Shown piece after piece: positions 1 through 8,189 of a stretch of DNA of 64,000 bases; within the stretch, counting starts at the first letter, position 1; each line of letters opens with the position of its first letter. The DNA lies in NCBI RefSeq assembly GCF_026153205.1, contig NZ_JAPFBW010000007.1:62001-126000 (forward strand). The letters run 5' to 3'. The notes beneath the pieces are model-generated. The model was not told where the DNA came from. It searched no databases and saw nothing but the letters and a program-made list of their open reading frames with translations. This stretch comes from Aquabacterium sp. A7-Y. GTDB lineage: Bacteria; Pseudomonadota; Gammaproteobacteria; Burkholderiales; Burkholderiaceae_C. A program made the position numbers and the translations under genes.

Positions 1-1083
1 GCCAGCGTCATCGTCGACGGCACCGAGTTCCACGACGACGAAGTCACGCCGGTGGCCGAGCGCGAGCCGGGTGTCATCCGTCCGGCCGAGGCCAAGCTGG
101 GGCAGTTCGTCGAACTCGAATTCGAACGTCTGAACGGCGAGTTCCGGGCACGCTCGATCCGCCTCGATGCGGCCGTGGTGGGCTATGTGAGCGCGGTGTC
201 GGCGGCTGAAGGGGTGCTGGAGGTGATGGGCCAGACGGTGTTCGAGAACGACAACGCCGACGGCGGCCCGGTTACCCTCTATGCGGGCGTGACCGGTCTG
301 GACGGGCTGAGCGCAGGCGACGCCGTGGAGGTCCACGGCATGCCCCGCTACAACAGCCTGACACGGCGCTACGACGTGCAGGCTACCCGCATCGAGAAGC
401 TGAGCTCGGCACCGACCGCACTGCGCGTCGCGGGTGTCGTCACCAGCCTGCGCGACACCGAGAGCCCCGGCCGCTTCCAGCTGGGCGGCCTGGTGGTCGA
501 CCGCAGCGCTGCCGTCCTGTTGCCCCAGGGGCGTGAGCCGACGGCGGGCGCTCGGGTGGTGGTGTGGGCGTCCGAGGCTCCGCGCGACGGCGTCCTGACG
601 GCCACCGGCGTGCGCACCGTGGAGCGCATGGTCGGCGCCACCGAGCTGCCGGCTCGTCTCGGCGGCAGCGTGAGTGCGCACGACGTGCAAGCCAAGCGCT
701 TCGACCTGGCCGGCGTGACGGTCAGCTACGCCGCGGCGGAAATCGTTCCGCCGCAGCGACCGCTGACCGACGGCGCCTATGTGCAGGCCGAGGGGGTGTA
801 CGACACGCAGGGTGTGCTGCAGGCCAGCCGCGTCCGCATCTCCCGGAGCGCCGATGCCGACTTCCGCGAAGTGCGCCTGAAAGGGCGCATCAGCCGGTTC
901 GCCGGGCTCACCTCCTTCCTGGTGCGGGGCACCGAGGTGGATGCGAGCGGGATCTCGGACTTCGAAGGCTGCGGAGCGCGGCCGCTGGTCAACGACCGGC
1001 GGGTCGAGATCGAGGGACGGGTGCTGTCCGGCCGCCGGCCCGGATCGGTGGTCTGGGCCACGCGGCTGAAGTGCGAAGACTGA
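1..1083 (+). CDS. DUF5666 domain protein (5' end outside window)
   Basis: The reading frame is open from the first base, so the start lies upstream; 360 residues are visible. The protein is built from repeated beta-rich units of 60-80 residues with the pattern VGYVSAV..., VAGVVTSL..., LGGSVSAHD and LKGRISRF, each followed by a segment of the type V.A.G.Y...G.L.A..V. This internal repetition is typical of DUF5666 proteins, which are predicted exported or surface-associated and have no assigned reaction. A Cys lies near the C-terminus (FEGCG) and another in the last residues (LKCED). The gene converges on the S4-domain gene, with two hairpins between them. Function unknown; the family call rests on the repeat pattern only. 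Confidence 0.7.
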   Translation, partial: ASVIVDGTEFHDDEVTPVAEREPGVIRPAEAKLGQFVELEFERLNGEFRARSIRLDAAVVGYVSAVSAAEGVLEVMGQTVFENDNADGGPVTLYAGVTGLDGLSAGDAVEVHGMPRYNSLTRRYDVQATRIEKLSSAPTALRVAGVVTSLRDTESPGRFQLGGLVVDRSAAVLLPQGREPTAGARVVVWASEAPRDGVLTATGVRTVERMVGATELPARLGGSVSAHDVQAKRFDLAGVTVSYAAAEIVPPQRPLTDGAYVQAEGVYDTQGVLQASRVRISRSADADFREVRLKGRISRFAGLTSFLVRGTEVDASGISDFEGCGARPLVNDRRVEIEGRVLSGRRPGSVVWATRLKCED

Positions 1084-1092
1084 CGATCTGCT

Positions 1093-1145
1093 GCGGGCGC
1101 CACGAGGCGCCCGCCCTTCGCTGCACGACCCGAGCGGCGCTCGGG
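1093..1145 (+). terminator. Two hairpins between convergent genes
   Basis: GCGGGCGCC (1093-1101) pairs perfectly with GGCGCCCGC (1106-1114) over a 4-base loop, ten bases after the upstream stop codon. A second stem, CCCGAGC/GCTCGGG (1129-1135 and 1139-1145), abuts the stop of the convergent gene. Neither has a good T tract, so termination may be weak or Rho-assisted. Confidence 0.45.
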
Positions 1146-1146
1146 A

Positions 1147-1560
1147 TCAGGCGTCGCCCGTGTCGTCGACGCTGACGCTCCAGCGGTTCCAGTCGGCCAG
1201 CTCGCGCCGGTCGCGTTTGGTGGGCCGGCCGTGCTCGATGGACTGCGAAGGGTCGGCCAGGAAACGGCGGTTCTTCGCGGCCTGCTCGCGCGACTGCAGG
1301 CTCTCGGGCGTTTCTTCGTAGAGCTGCTGGGCCACCGGGGCCGGGCCTCGCACATGGCTCAGTCCCCGCACCACCACGGTACGTTGGATGCCATGGCCTT
1401 GCCGCAGGCTGACGCTGTCGCCGACGCGCACCTCGCGCGAGGCCTTGGCCACCTGGTCATTGACCTGCACACGGCCCTTTTCGATTTCGCCGGCTGCCAG
1501 CGAGCGGGTCTTGTAGAAGCGGGCGGCCCACAGCCACTTGTCGAGTCGAACACCTTCCAT
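1147..1560 (-). CDS. hslR: Hsp15-like S4-domain RNA-binding protein
   Basis: A 137-residue protein starting MEGVRLDKWLWAARFYKTRS, the classic opening of the S4 RNA-binding fold in the Hsp15/HslR family. The S4 domain covers about residues 4-65 and is followed by a basic tail (KRDRRELADWNRW) like that of Hsp15, which binds 50S subunits carrying stalled nascent chains. The frame stays open upstream, but the ATG at 1560 is chosen because homologues begin at this RLDKWLW motif. The start lies four bases after the histidine-kinase stop, so the gene probably ends the regulator-kinase transcript. Function by family only. Confidence 0.85.
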   Translation of the reverse strand: MEGVRLDKWLWAARFYKTRSLAAGEIEKGRVQVNDQVAKASREVRVGDSVSLRQGHGIQRTVVVRGLSHVRGPAPVAQQLYEETPESLQSREQAAKNRRFLADPSQSIEHGRPTKRDRRELADWNRWSVSVDDTGDA

Positions 1561-1564
1561 GGCG

Positions 1565-2986
1565 CTATTGTGAGCCCGGCACCCGTGTCGCGGTCGCTCC
1601 CCCCGGGAAGACCACCACCGCATCCAAACCGGCGACACGACCCTGCTCGCTGCGGTTGAGGAGCTCGATGCGCGCGCCCAGTGCCTGACAGATCTCCCTG
1701 CAGATGGTCAGGCCCAGGCCGCTGCCGCTGTTCGGATGGGCGGTGTGGAAGGGCTCGAAGAGATGCTCGCGCTGCGCCGCGCCGATGCCCGGGCCGCTGT
1801 CGCGCACGAGCAGTCGCACGGTACTCGCTCCGGCGGCAACCACCACCTGCAGCATGCCGCCCGGCGGGCTCTCGCGGATCGCGTTGTGCAGCAGGTTTCG
1901 GCTCAGCTCGCGCAGCATCCAGTGATGCGCCTGCACGGTCGCGGGCCGGGCATCGAGCTCGAAGTCGAGCTGCTTCTCGGCGATCAGCGGCGAGAGTTCC
2001 AGCGCGACCTCGCTGACGACCTCGGCCAGGTCCAGCGGCTCGCTCTGGCCTTCGCCGTGCACCTGCTCGACCTTGGCCAGCGCGAGCATCTGGTTGGCCA
2101 GCGCGATGGCACGGTCCACGGTCTGTCCGATGGCCTGCAGGGTTTCCGCCCCGCCGGCATGGCCGCTCTGACCGTTCTGCACCTGGATCTTGAGCACCGC
2201 GAGAGGCGTGCGCAGCTGGTGTGAGGCGTCGCGCACGAAACGCAGCTGGTGGCCCACCAGCCGTTGCAGCCGCTGCATCAGGTCGTTGAGGGCCGTGACC
2301 ATGGGGCGCAGTTCGCGCGGGGCAGCCCCGGCCTGCAGCGGGGACAGGTCCTCGGCGCTGCGGGACAGCAGCTGGCGGCGCAGCGACTCCACCGGGCGCA
2401 GGGCCCGCGTCACCACGGTCCAGGTCACCAGCGCCACGACGGTGATCAGCAAGGCCTGGCGCAGCAGGGTGTCGAGCAGGATCTCGCGCGCCAGCTTCTC
2501 GCGCACCTCCAGCGTTTCCGCCACCTGCACCAGCGCCATGCCGCGCGCCTCGGCCGAGGCGACCGGCTGGTAGAGCGCCGCCATGCGCACGGTCTCGCCG
2601 CGAAATTGCACATCGTAGAAATCGACCAGCGCCGGGTAGGCGGTCTGCTGAGGGATGCGGCCACGGTAGCGCGGCAGGTCTTCGAAACCCGACAGGAACT
2701 GGCCTTCGAAGCCGTCGATGCGGTAGTACATGCGGGCCTTGTTGGAGGCCTCGAAGATCTCCAGCGCCGCGTAGGGCACCTCCACCTTCAGCTCGCTGCC
2801 CTGCAGCTGCAGCAGCTCGCCGATGGAGCGGGCCGAAGCCAGCAGCGAGCGGTCGTAGGCCAGGTTGATCGACTGCAGCGCGCGCCGGTAGAGGCTGACG
2901 GTGTCGACCACCACGAACAACGCGATCGGCGCGACGATCCAGGCCAGCAGGTAGCGGCGCAAGGACTGGGGCGGGCGCAGCCGCAT
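1565..2986 (-). CDS. tctE: TctE-like sensor histidine kinase
   Basis: A 473-residue inner-membrane sensor kinase. TM1 lies at about residues 12-32, a periplasmic region of the 2CSK_N/TctE type follows to about 165, then TM2 (LLITVVALVTWTVV) and a HAMP-like linker. The H-box has phospho-acceptor His256 (ASHQLRTPL). The N-box (RNLLHNAIRES) and G-boxes (DSGPGIG, GSGLGL) are intact. It starts 11 bases after the response-regulator stop, with GAGG upstream. Divergent tctCBA immediately beyond the regulator indicates that the pair senses a carboxylate and controls that transporter; the ligand cannot be read from the sequence. Confidence 0.88.
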   Translation of the reverse strand: MRLRPPQSLRRYLLAWIVAPIALFVVVDTVSLYRRALQSINLAYDRSLLASARSIGELLQLQGSELKVEVPYAALEIFEASNKARMYYRIDGFEGQFLSGFEDLPRYRGRIPQQTAYPALVDFYDVQFRGETVRMAALYQPVASAEARGMALVQVAETLEVREKLAREILLDTLLRQALLITVVALVTWTVVTRALRPVESLRRQLLSRSAEDLSPLQAGAAPRELRPMVTALNDLMQRLQRLVGHQLRFVRDASHQLRTPLAVLKIQVQNGQSGHAGGAETLQAIGQTVDRAIALANQMLALAKVEQVHGEGQSEPLDLAEVVSEVALELSPLIAEKQLDFELDARPATVQAHHWMLRELSRNLLHNAIRESPPGGMLQVVVAAGASTVRLLVRDSGPGIGAAQREHLFEPFHTAHPNSGSGLGLTICREICQALGARIELLNRSEQGRVAGLDAVVVFPGGATATRVPGSQ

Positions 2987-2997
2987 CGCCTTGCACC

Positions 2998-3675
2998 TCA
3001 ACGGCCGTTGTTGTCGGCCTTGAGCAGGTAGCCCAGGCCGCGCAGCGTGATCAGCGACACGCCCGAGCCGGCGAGCTTCTTGCGCAGCCGGTAGGCCACT
3101 ACCTCGATGGCCTCGAACTGGATCGCCGACTCCATCGGGAACACCAGCCGGAACAGCCGCTCCTTGGGGAAGGCGTGCCCGGGCTTGGCCATCAGCGCCT
3201 TCAGCAGCGCCTGCTCGCGGGGGGTGACTTCGAGGATCTGGTCGCCCAGGTAGAAGGCGCCCGAGTCGCGCTCCAGCCGCAACGGCCCGCATTGCAGCGC
3301 CGCTTCGGTCTCACCGTGGCTGCGCCGCAGCAGGGCGCGCACGCGTGCTTCGAGTTCGTCGAGGTCGAAGGGCTTGGCGAGGTAGTCGTCGGCGCCGGCG
3401 TTGAGGCCCTGGATGCGGTCGCCGACTGCGCCGCGCGCGGTCAGCACCAGGATGGGCGCGGTGACGCCCTGGGCGCGTGCCTTCTGCAGCACCGCCAGCC
3501 CGTCCATGCCGGGGATGGTGAGGTCCAGCAGGGTCAAATCGGGCGGGGTGAAGCGCAGGCGCTGCAGGGCATCGGTGCCGTTGCCGCAGTGGTCCACCTC
3601 GAAGCCGCGGCGCTCCAGCGCGAGGCGCAGCGCGCGCGCCATCGAATCATCGTCTTCGACGAGCAGCAGTCTCAT
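2998..3675 (-). CDS. tctD: TctD-like OmpR-family response regulator
   Basis: A 225-residue regulator with a receiver domain (MRLLLVEDDD; phospho-acceptor Asp51 in LLDLTIPGMDG; Lys in ADDYLAKPF) and a C-terminal winged-helix domain ending LRGLGYLLK. The ATG at 3675 is preferred over an upstream in-frame start because the receiver fold begins exactly there. It is cotranscribed with the kinase and divergent from tctC across a 245-base interval that carries four phased GACAG motifs, the likely target. By analogy with TctD it should activate the tricarboxylate transporter. Confidence 0.88.
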   Translation of the reverse strand: MRLLLVEDDDSMARALRLALERRGFEVDHCGNGTDALQRLRFTPPDLTLLDLTIPGMDGLAVLQKARAQGVTAPILVLTARGAVGDRIQGLNAGADDYLAKPFDLDELEARVRALLRRSHGETEAALQCGPLRLERDSGAFYLGDQILEVTPREQALLKALMAKPGHAFPKERLFRLVFPMESAIQFEAIEVVAYRLRKKLAGSGVSLITLRGLGYLLKADNNGR

Positions 3676-3731
3676 TCCGCAAGTGTGCAACGAAGCCGCG
3701 CGGCCCGCCTCGGCACTTCCGAGGAGCGCCT

Positions 3732-3780
3732 TGACAGCTGAATGACAGCTGCCCGAAGGGTTTCGACAGCGTGCTGACAG
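3732..3780. promoter_or_regulatory. Phased GACAG repeats, candidate TctD operator
   Basis: TGACAGCTG occurs at 3732 and again at 3743. GACAGC recurs at 3765 and GACAG at 3776. The GACAG starts (3733, 3744, 3765, 3776) are spaced 11, 21 and 11 bases, so all four lie on one face of the helix as two direct-repeat pairs. OmpR-family dimers bind direct repeats one turn apart. Position between tctD and tctC fits; assignment to TctD is inference. Confidence 0.5.
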
Positions 3781-3920
3781 GCCAGGGCCTAGGATCCGGG
3801 CTTGCCCTCATCCCGGTGCACCGAAGGTGGGCGCACGATGCGCCCATTGCGCCAAGGTCGCAATCGGGATGCCGGCCGGTGGCACCCGCTTTCTGTCCAC
3901 AACTCGATAAGGAGATCTCC

Positions 3921-4898
3921 ATGCGTCGAACCTTCCTGCAGCGCCTTGCCCTCACGGCTTCGGCAGCCGCGCTCGGCTCCGTGCTGGCGCTGTTGCCGAC
4001 TGCGGTGCTGGCCCAGGAGAGCTTCAAGATCATGATCGGGGCCAATCCCGGCGGCGGCTACGACCAGACCGGACGCGGCCTGGGCAAGGCCCTGCAGGAG
4101 GCGAAGGCGGCCGGTTCGGTGACCTACGAGAACAAGGGTGGCGCGGGCGGCACCATCGGCCTGGCCCAGTTCGCCAACGCCAGCAAGGGCGACCCGAACG
4201 CGCTGGTGGTCACCGGTGCCGTGATGGTCGGCGCCATCGTGCAGAACAAGCCGCCCATCACGCTGGAGAACGCCACCCCGGTGGCGCGCCTGATTGCCGA
4301 GTACAACGTTTTTGTGGTGCCGGCCAGCTCGCCCTTCAAGACCATGAAGGACGTCGTCGAACAGATGAAAAAGGACCCGGCCAGCGTCAAGTGGGGCGGC
4401 GGCTCCAAGGGCTCGGTGGACCACGTCAGCGTCGGCATGATCGCCCGCGAGGCGGGCGTCGACGTGACCAAGATGAACTACGTGCCCTTCAAGGGCGGCG
4501 GCGAGGCGACCGCGGCCATCCTGGGCGGCCACGTCACGGTGGGCACCAGCGGCTATGCCGAGCTGGAGGAGTTCATCAAGGCCGGCAAGATGCGCGCACT
4601 GGCCGTGACCTCGCCGCACCGCCTGCGCGGCAGCACCGTGCCCACGCTGGTGGAGCAGGGCATCAACGTCGCCATCGGCAACTGGCGCGGTGTCTACGGC
4701 GCCCCCGGCATCACTCCGGCGCAGCGCCAGAAGCTGATCGACGCGGTGTCGCGGGCCACCAAGACCAAGGCCTGGGCCGACGCGGCCGCCGCCAACAACT
4801 GGAGCCCCGCGCTGCTGACCGGCGACGAGTTCGCCCGCTTCGTCGACGAGGAGCACGCACGCCTGCGTGCGCTGATGGTCAAGCTCGGCATGGTCTGA
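3921..4898 (+). CDS. tctC: Tripartite tricarboxylate transporter binding protein (Bug/TctC)
   Basis: A 325-residue periplasmic solute receptor. It has a Sec signal peptide (MRRTFLQRLALTASAAALGS..., cleavage near VLA-QE) followed by a Bug-family mature part with the marker IGANPGGGYDQTG and a two-domain venus-flytrap layout. AAGGAG precedes the ATG at 3921 by six bases. It delivers a small carboxylate (family ligands include citrate, glutarate and aromatic acids) to the TctA/TctB membrane complex encoded next. The receptor gene is separated from tctB by two strong hairpins. The substrate cannot be told from sequence. Confidence 0.92.
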   Translation: MRRTFLQRLALTASAAALGSVLALLPTAVLAQESFKIMIGANPGGGYDQTGRGLGKALQEAKAAGSVTYENKGGAGGTIGLAQFANASKGDPNALVVTGAVMVGAIVQNKPPITLENATPVARLIAEYNVFVVPASSPFKTMKDVVEQMKKDPASVKWGGGSKGSVDHVSVGMIAREAGVDVTKMNYVPFKGGGEATAAILGGHVTVGTSGYAELEEFIKAGKMRALAVTSPHRLRGSTVPTLVEQGINVAIGNWRGVYGAPGITPAQRQKLIDAVSRATKTKAWADAAAANNWSPALLTGDEFARFVDEEHARLRALMVKLGMV

Positions 4899-4920
4899 GG
4901 CCACCGGCCTCGACGAGACC

Positions 4921-4972
4921 GCAGGGCCGCGGCCCTGCAGCCGCCCCCGCCGCCTCGGCGCCGCGGGGGCGG
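4921..4972 (+). other. Twin hairpins between tctC and tctB
   Basis: An 18-base perfect palindrome, GCAGGGCCGCGGCCCTGC (4921-4938), is followed by a second stem: CCGCCCCCGC (4941-4950) pairs with GCGGGGGCGG (4963-4972). No T tract follows and tctB begins 24 bases later, so this looks like an mRNA-stabilising or attenuating element that would leave more tctC than tctBA message. Confidence 0.55.
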
Positions 4973-4996
4973 TCCGCTCCCACAGGATCTGCATCG

Positions 4997-5491
4997 ATGA
5001 AGCAACTCTCTCAACAGCTGGTCGGCGCCGGCACCATCGCGCTGGGCGGGCTGCTCGCGCTCGGCGCGAGGCACATTCCGTCGGAAGCCGGCTATTCCGG
5101 CGTCGGCGCCAACTTCCTGCCCTGGGTCGTCGCGGTCGCGCTGGCAGTCCTCGGCGCCTGGCTGGTCTGGGAAGCGCGCAGCGGCGGCTTCCGCATGCTG
5201 GAGGGCCACGACGAGGCCGCGCGCCCGGACTGGACCAGCCTGGCCTGGGTGGCAGCCGGCCTGCTGCTGAATGCCGCGCTGGTCACGCGGCTCGGTTTTA
5301 TCGTCTCGTGCTCGCTGCTTTTCGCGCTGGCGGTGCGCGGTTTGCGCCGGGCCGGCGGCGAGCCGACCCCGCTGGCGCGCAGTGCGGCCGACCTGCTCAT
5401 CGGCGCCGCGATCTCGGCGCCGACCTACTGGCTGTTCACCAAGGCGCTGGGCCTGAACCTGCCGGGCCTCACGACCACCGGCTGGATCTGA
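4997..5491 (+). CDS. tctB: Tripartite tricarboxylate transporter small membrane subunit
   Basis: A 164-residue protein with four predicted membrane helices (about residues 7-27, 35-56, 78-98 and 125-145), the size and layout of TctB. It forms the small permease subunit that joins TctA to the periplasmic receptor and uses an ion gradient. It starts at the ATG at 4997 with only a weak Shine-Dalgarno (CAGGAT). tctA begins one base after its stop, so translational coupling is likely. The sequence has little more than the TM pattern to identify it; context makes the call firm. Confidence 0.85.
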   Translation: MKQLSQQLVGAGTIALGGLLALGARHIPSEAGYSGVGANFLPWVVAVALAVLGAWLVWEARSGGFRMLEGHDEAARPDWTSLAWVAAGLLLNAALVTRLGFIVSCSLLFALAVRGLRRAGGEPTPLARSAADLLIGAAISAPTYWLFTKALGLNLPGLTTTGWI

Positions 5492-5492
5492 C

Positions 5493-7019
5493 ATGGAACT
5501 CTGGCACAACCTGCTCAACGGCTTCGCCACCGCCGCCACGCCCGTCAACCTGCTGTGGGCCTTCATCGGGTGTTTCATCGGCACCGCGGTGGGGGTGCTG
5601 CCCGGCATCGGCCCGGCATTGACGGTGGCGATGCTGCTGCCCTTGACCTCGCAGCTCGATCCGGTCGCCTCGATGATCATGTTCGCCGGCGTGTACTACG
5701 GCGCGATGTACGGCGGCTCCACGACGTCCATCCTGCTCAACACGCCGGGCGAGACGGGCACGATGGTGACCGCGCTGGAAGGCAACCTGATGGCCAAGAG
5801 CGGCCGGGCCGGCGCGGCGCTCGCGACCGCGGCGATCGGCTCCTTCGTGGCCGGCTCGATCGCCACGCTGCTGGTCACGCTGTTCGCGCCGAGCATTGCC
5901 GACTACGCCTTGCAGTTCGGGCCGCCCGAGTACTTCGCGCTGATGATGCTGGCCTTCACGACCGTCACTGCGGTGCTCGGCAAGAGCACCTTGCGCGGGC
6001 TGTGCAGCCTCTTCCTCGGTCTGGCGATCGGCCTGATCGGGCTCGACCAGATCACGGGCCAGGCCCGCTACACGCTGGGCGTGGGCGAGCTGGTCGACGG
6101 CATCGAGGTCGTGCTGGTCGCGGTGGGCCTGTTCGCGGTCGGCGAGACGCTGTACCTGGTGCTGTACGAGGGCCGCCAGCCCGAGAGCCGCAACACCATG
6201 TCGCGCCTGTGGATGAGCGGCAGCGACTGGCGGCGTTCGCTGCCCGCGTGGCTGCGCGGCACGCTGCTGGGCTTTCCCTTCGGCACGGTGCCGGCGGGCG
6301 GCACCGAGATCCCGACCTTCCTGTCCTACGGGCTGGAGAAGAAGCTCTCGCGCCACAAGGAGGAGTTCGGCACCACCGGCGCGATCGAGGGCGTGGCGGG
6401 CCCCGAGGCGGCCAACAATGCCGCCGTCACCGGGACGCTGGTGCCGCTGCTGACGCTGGGCATCCCGACCTCGACGACGGCCGCCATCATGCTGTCGGCC
6501 TTCCAGAACTACGGCATCCAGCCGGGCCCGACGCTGTTCCAGACCTCTTCGGCGCTGGTCTGGGCGCTGATTGCCTCGCTCTACATCGGCAACGTGATGC
6601 TGCTGGTGCTCAACCTGCCGCTGGTCGGCCTGTGGACCCAGCTGCTGAAGATCCCCAAGCCGCCGCTGTACGCCGGCATCCTGATCTTCGCGACGGTCGG
6701 CGTCTACGGCATGCGCCAATCGGCCTTCGACCTCGTGCTGCTGTTCGGCGTCGGCCTGCTGGGGGTGCTGATGCGGCGTTTCGACTTCCCGGCCGCGCCG
6801 GTGATCGTCGGCATGATCATGGGCCCGATGGCCGAGGCCCAGCTGCGCAACGCGATGTCGATCGGCGAAGGCCGCTGGAGCGTGTTTGTCGAGCGTCCGC
6901 TGTCGGCCACGCTGCTGGCGCTCTGCGTGCTGGTGCTGGTGATGCCGCGGGTGCTGCGCCGCCTGGCGGCGCGCCGTGCGGCGGCGCGTGCCGGCGCGGC
7001 AGCCCCGCTCGCGTCCTGA
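5493..7019 (+). CDS. tctA: Tripartite tricarboxylate transporter large permease
   Basis: A 508-residue polytopic membrane protein of the TctA family. The conserved N-terminal signature [20 protein letters not shown] appears at about residues 30-50 with [15 protein letters not shown] shortly after, and the symmetry-related repeat [12 protein letters not shown] lies near residue 325. These glycine/proline-rich loops are the family hallmark and the presumed ion/substrate path. The gene is one base downstream of tctB and ends the tctCBA operon. It converges on hemH with 18 bases between the stops and no obvious terminator. Confidence 0.93.
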   Translation: MELWHNLLNGFATAATPVNLLWAFIGCFIGTAVGVLPGIGPALTVAMLLPLTSQLDPVASMIMFAGVYYGAMYGGSTTSILLNTPGETGTMVTALEGNLMAKSGRAGAALATAAIGSFVAGSIATLLVTLFAPSIADYALQFGPPEYFALMMLAFTTVTAVLGKSTLRGLCSLFLGLAIGLIGLDQITGQARYTLGVGELVDGIEVVLVAVGLFAVGETLYLVLYEGRQPESRNTMSRLWMSGSDWRRSLPAWLRGTLLGFPFGTVPAGGTEIPTFLSYGLEKKLSRHKEEFGTTGAIEGVAGPEAANNAAVTGTLVPLLTLGIPTSTTAAIMLSAFQNYGIQPGPTLFQTSSALVWALIASLYIGNVMLLVLNLPLVGLWTQLLKIPKPPLYAGILIFATVGVYGMRQSAFDLVLLFGVGLLGVLMRRFDFPAAPVIVGMIMGPMAEAQLRNAMSIGEGRWSVFVERPLSATLLALCVLVLVMPRVLRRLAARRAAARAGAAAPLAS

Positions 7020-7037
7020 CGATCCGCGCGCCGCGGC

Positions 7038-8126
7038 TCAGTTCGCGGCGCCCAGGGCCCGCGCTCGCTCGCGCTGCTGGTCCAAGGCATGCGCGTCCGG
7101 CGGCGAGGTCGGCCAGCCGGCCAGGTGCTGCTGCGCGATGGCCGCCAGCGCGACGATCCACTCGTGCTGGTCATTCAGGCAGGGGATGTAGTGGAAGTCC
7201 CGGCCGCCGGCGCTCAGGAAGGCCTGGCGGCCCTCCATCGCGATCTCCTCCAGCGTCTCGATGCAGTCGCTGACGAACCCCGGGCAGGCGACGTCGACCC
7301 GCTTCACGCCCGCCTTGCCCAGCTCGCGCAAGCTCGGCTCGGTATAGGGCTGCAGCCACTCGGCCTTGCCGAAGCGGCTCTGGAAGGTCACCGTGTACTG
7401 CCCGGCGGCCAACTTGAGGCGCTCGGCCACCAGGCGGGCGGTCTTCTGGCATTCGCAGTGGTAGGGGTCGCCCAGCGCCAGCGTGCGCCGCGGCACGCCG
7501 TGGAAGCTCATCACCAGCCGGTCCGGGCGGCCGTGCGCCTGCCAGTAGGCGCCGATGCGCCGGGCCAGCGCCTCGATGTAGAGCGGGTGGTCGTGGTAGT
7601 GGTTGACGAAACGCAGCTCCGGCACGTGGCGCACTTGTTTTGCCCAGGCCGAGACGGCATCGATCACGCTCGCGGTGGTGGTGCCCGAGTACTGCGGGTA
7701 GAGCGGCAGCACCAGCACGCGCGTCACGCCCTGAGCCTTGAGCGCGTCGAGCTGGGCCGGGATCGAAGGCTGGCCGTAGCGCATCGCACAAGCCAGCTTC
7801 ACCGAGACGCCGCGCTCGCCCAGGTAGCCCTGCAGCAGCTTGGCCTGCTTGTCGGTCCAGACCCGCAAGGGCGAGCCTTCGGGGCTCCAGATGCTGGCGT
7901 ATTTGGCGGCCGAGGCGGCCGGCCGGGTGCGCAGCACGACGCCGTGCAGGATGGGTTTCCAGAGCGCGGCCGGGATCTCGACCACCCGCGGGTCGCTCAG
8001 GAATTCCGCCAGGTAGCGGCGCAGCGCCGGGGCGGTCGGGGCGTCCGGCGTGCCGAGATTGCACAGCAGCAGACCGGTACTGTCGGCGCGGCCGTGGGCA
8101 TGCGGGGGTTCGGGGCGGAATCTCAT
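7038..8126 (-). CDS. hemH: Ferrochelatase
   Basis: A 362-residue protein (family 320-370) that inserts ferrous iron into protoporphyrin IX, the last step of haem synthesis. Visible family motifs are [14 protein letters not shown] near the N-terminus, [12 protein letters not shown] with the catalytic His, and WLQPYTEP and [15 protein letters not shown] with the conserved Glu pair in the C-terminal half. The ATG at 8126 is used. No ORF lies within 60 bases upstream, where the hybrid kinase gene ends on the same strand, so the two could be cotranscribed. Haem supply links it functionally to cbb3 oxidase and hemN about 30 kb away. Confidence 0.95.
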   Translation of the reverse strand: MRFRPEPPHAHGRADSTGLLLCNLGTPDAPTAPALRRYLAEFLSDPRVVEIPAALWKPILHGVVLRTRPAASAAKYASIWSPEGSPLRVWTDKQAKLLQGYLGERGVSVKLACAMRYGQPSIPAQLDALKAQGVTRVLVLPLYPQYSGTTTASVIDAVSAWAKQVRHVPELRFVNHYHDHPLYIEALARRIGAYWQAHGRPDRLVMSFHGVPRRTLALGDPYHCECQKTARLVAERLKLAAGQYTVTFQSRFGKAEWLQPYTEPSLRELGKAGVKRVDVACPGFVSDCIETLEEIAMEGRQAFLSAGGRDFHYIPCLNDQHEWIVALAAIAQQHLAGWPTSPPDAHALDQQRERARALGAAN

Positions 8127-8189
8127 GGGCAGTCCAGGATGGCGAGCAGGAATTATTCCCGAGCGGCACCGCGGCCGCCGGCGGCCCCT

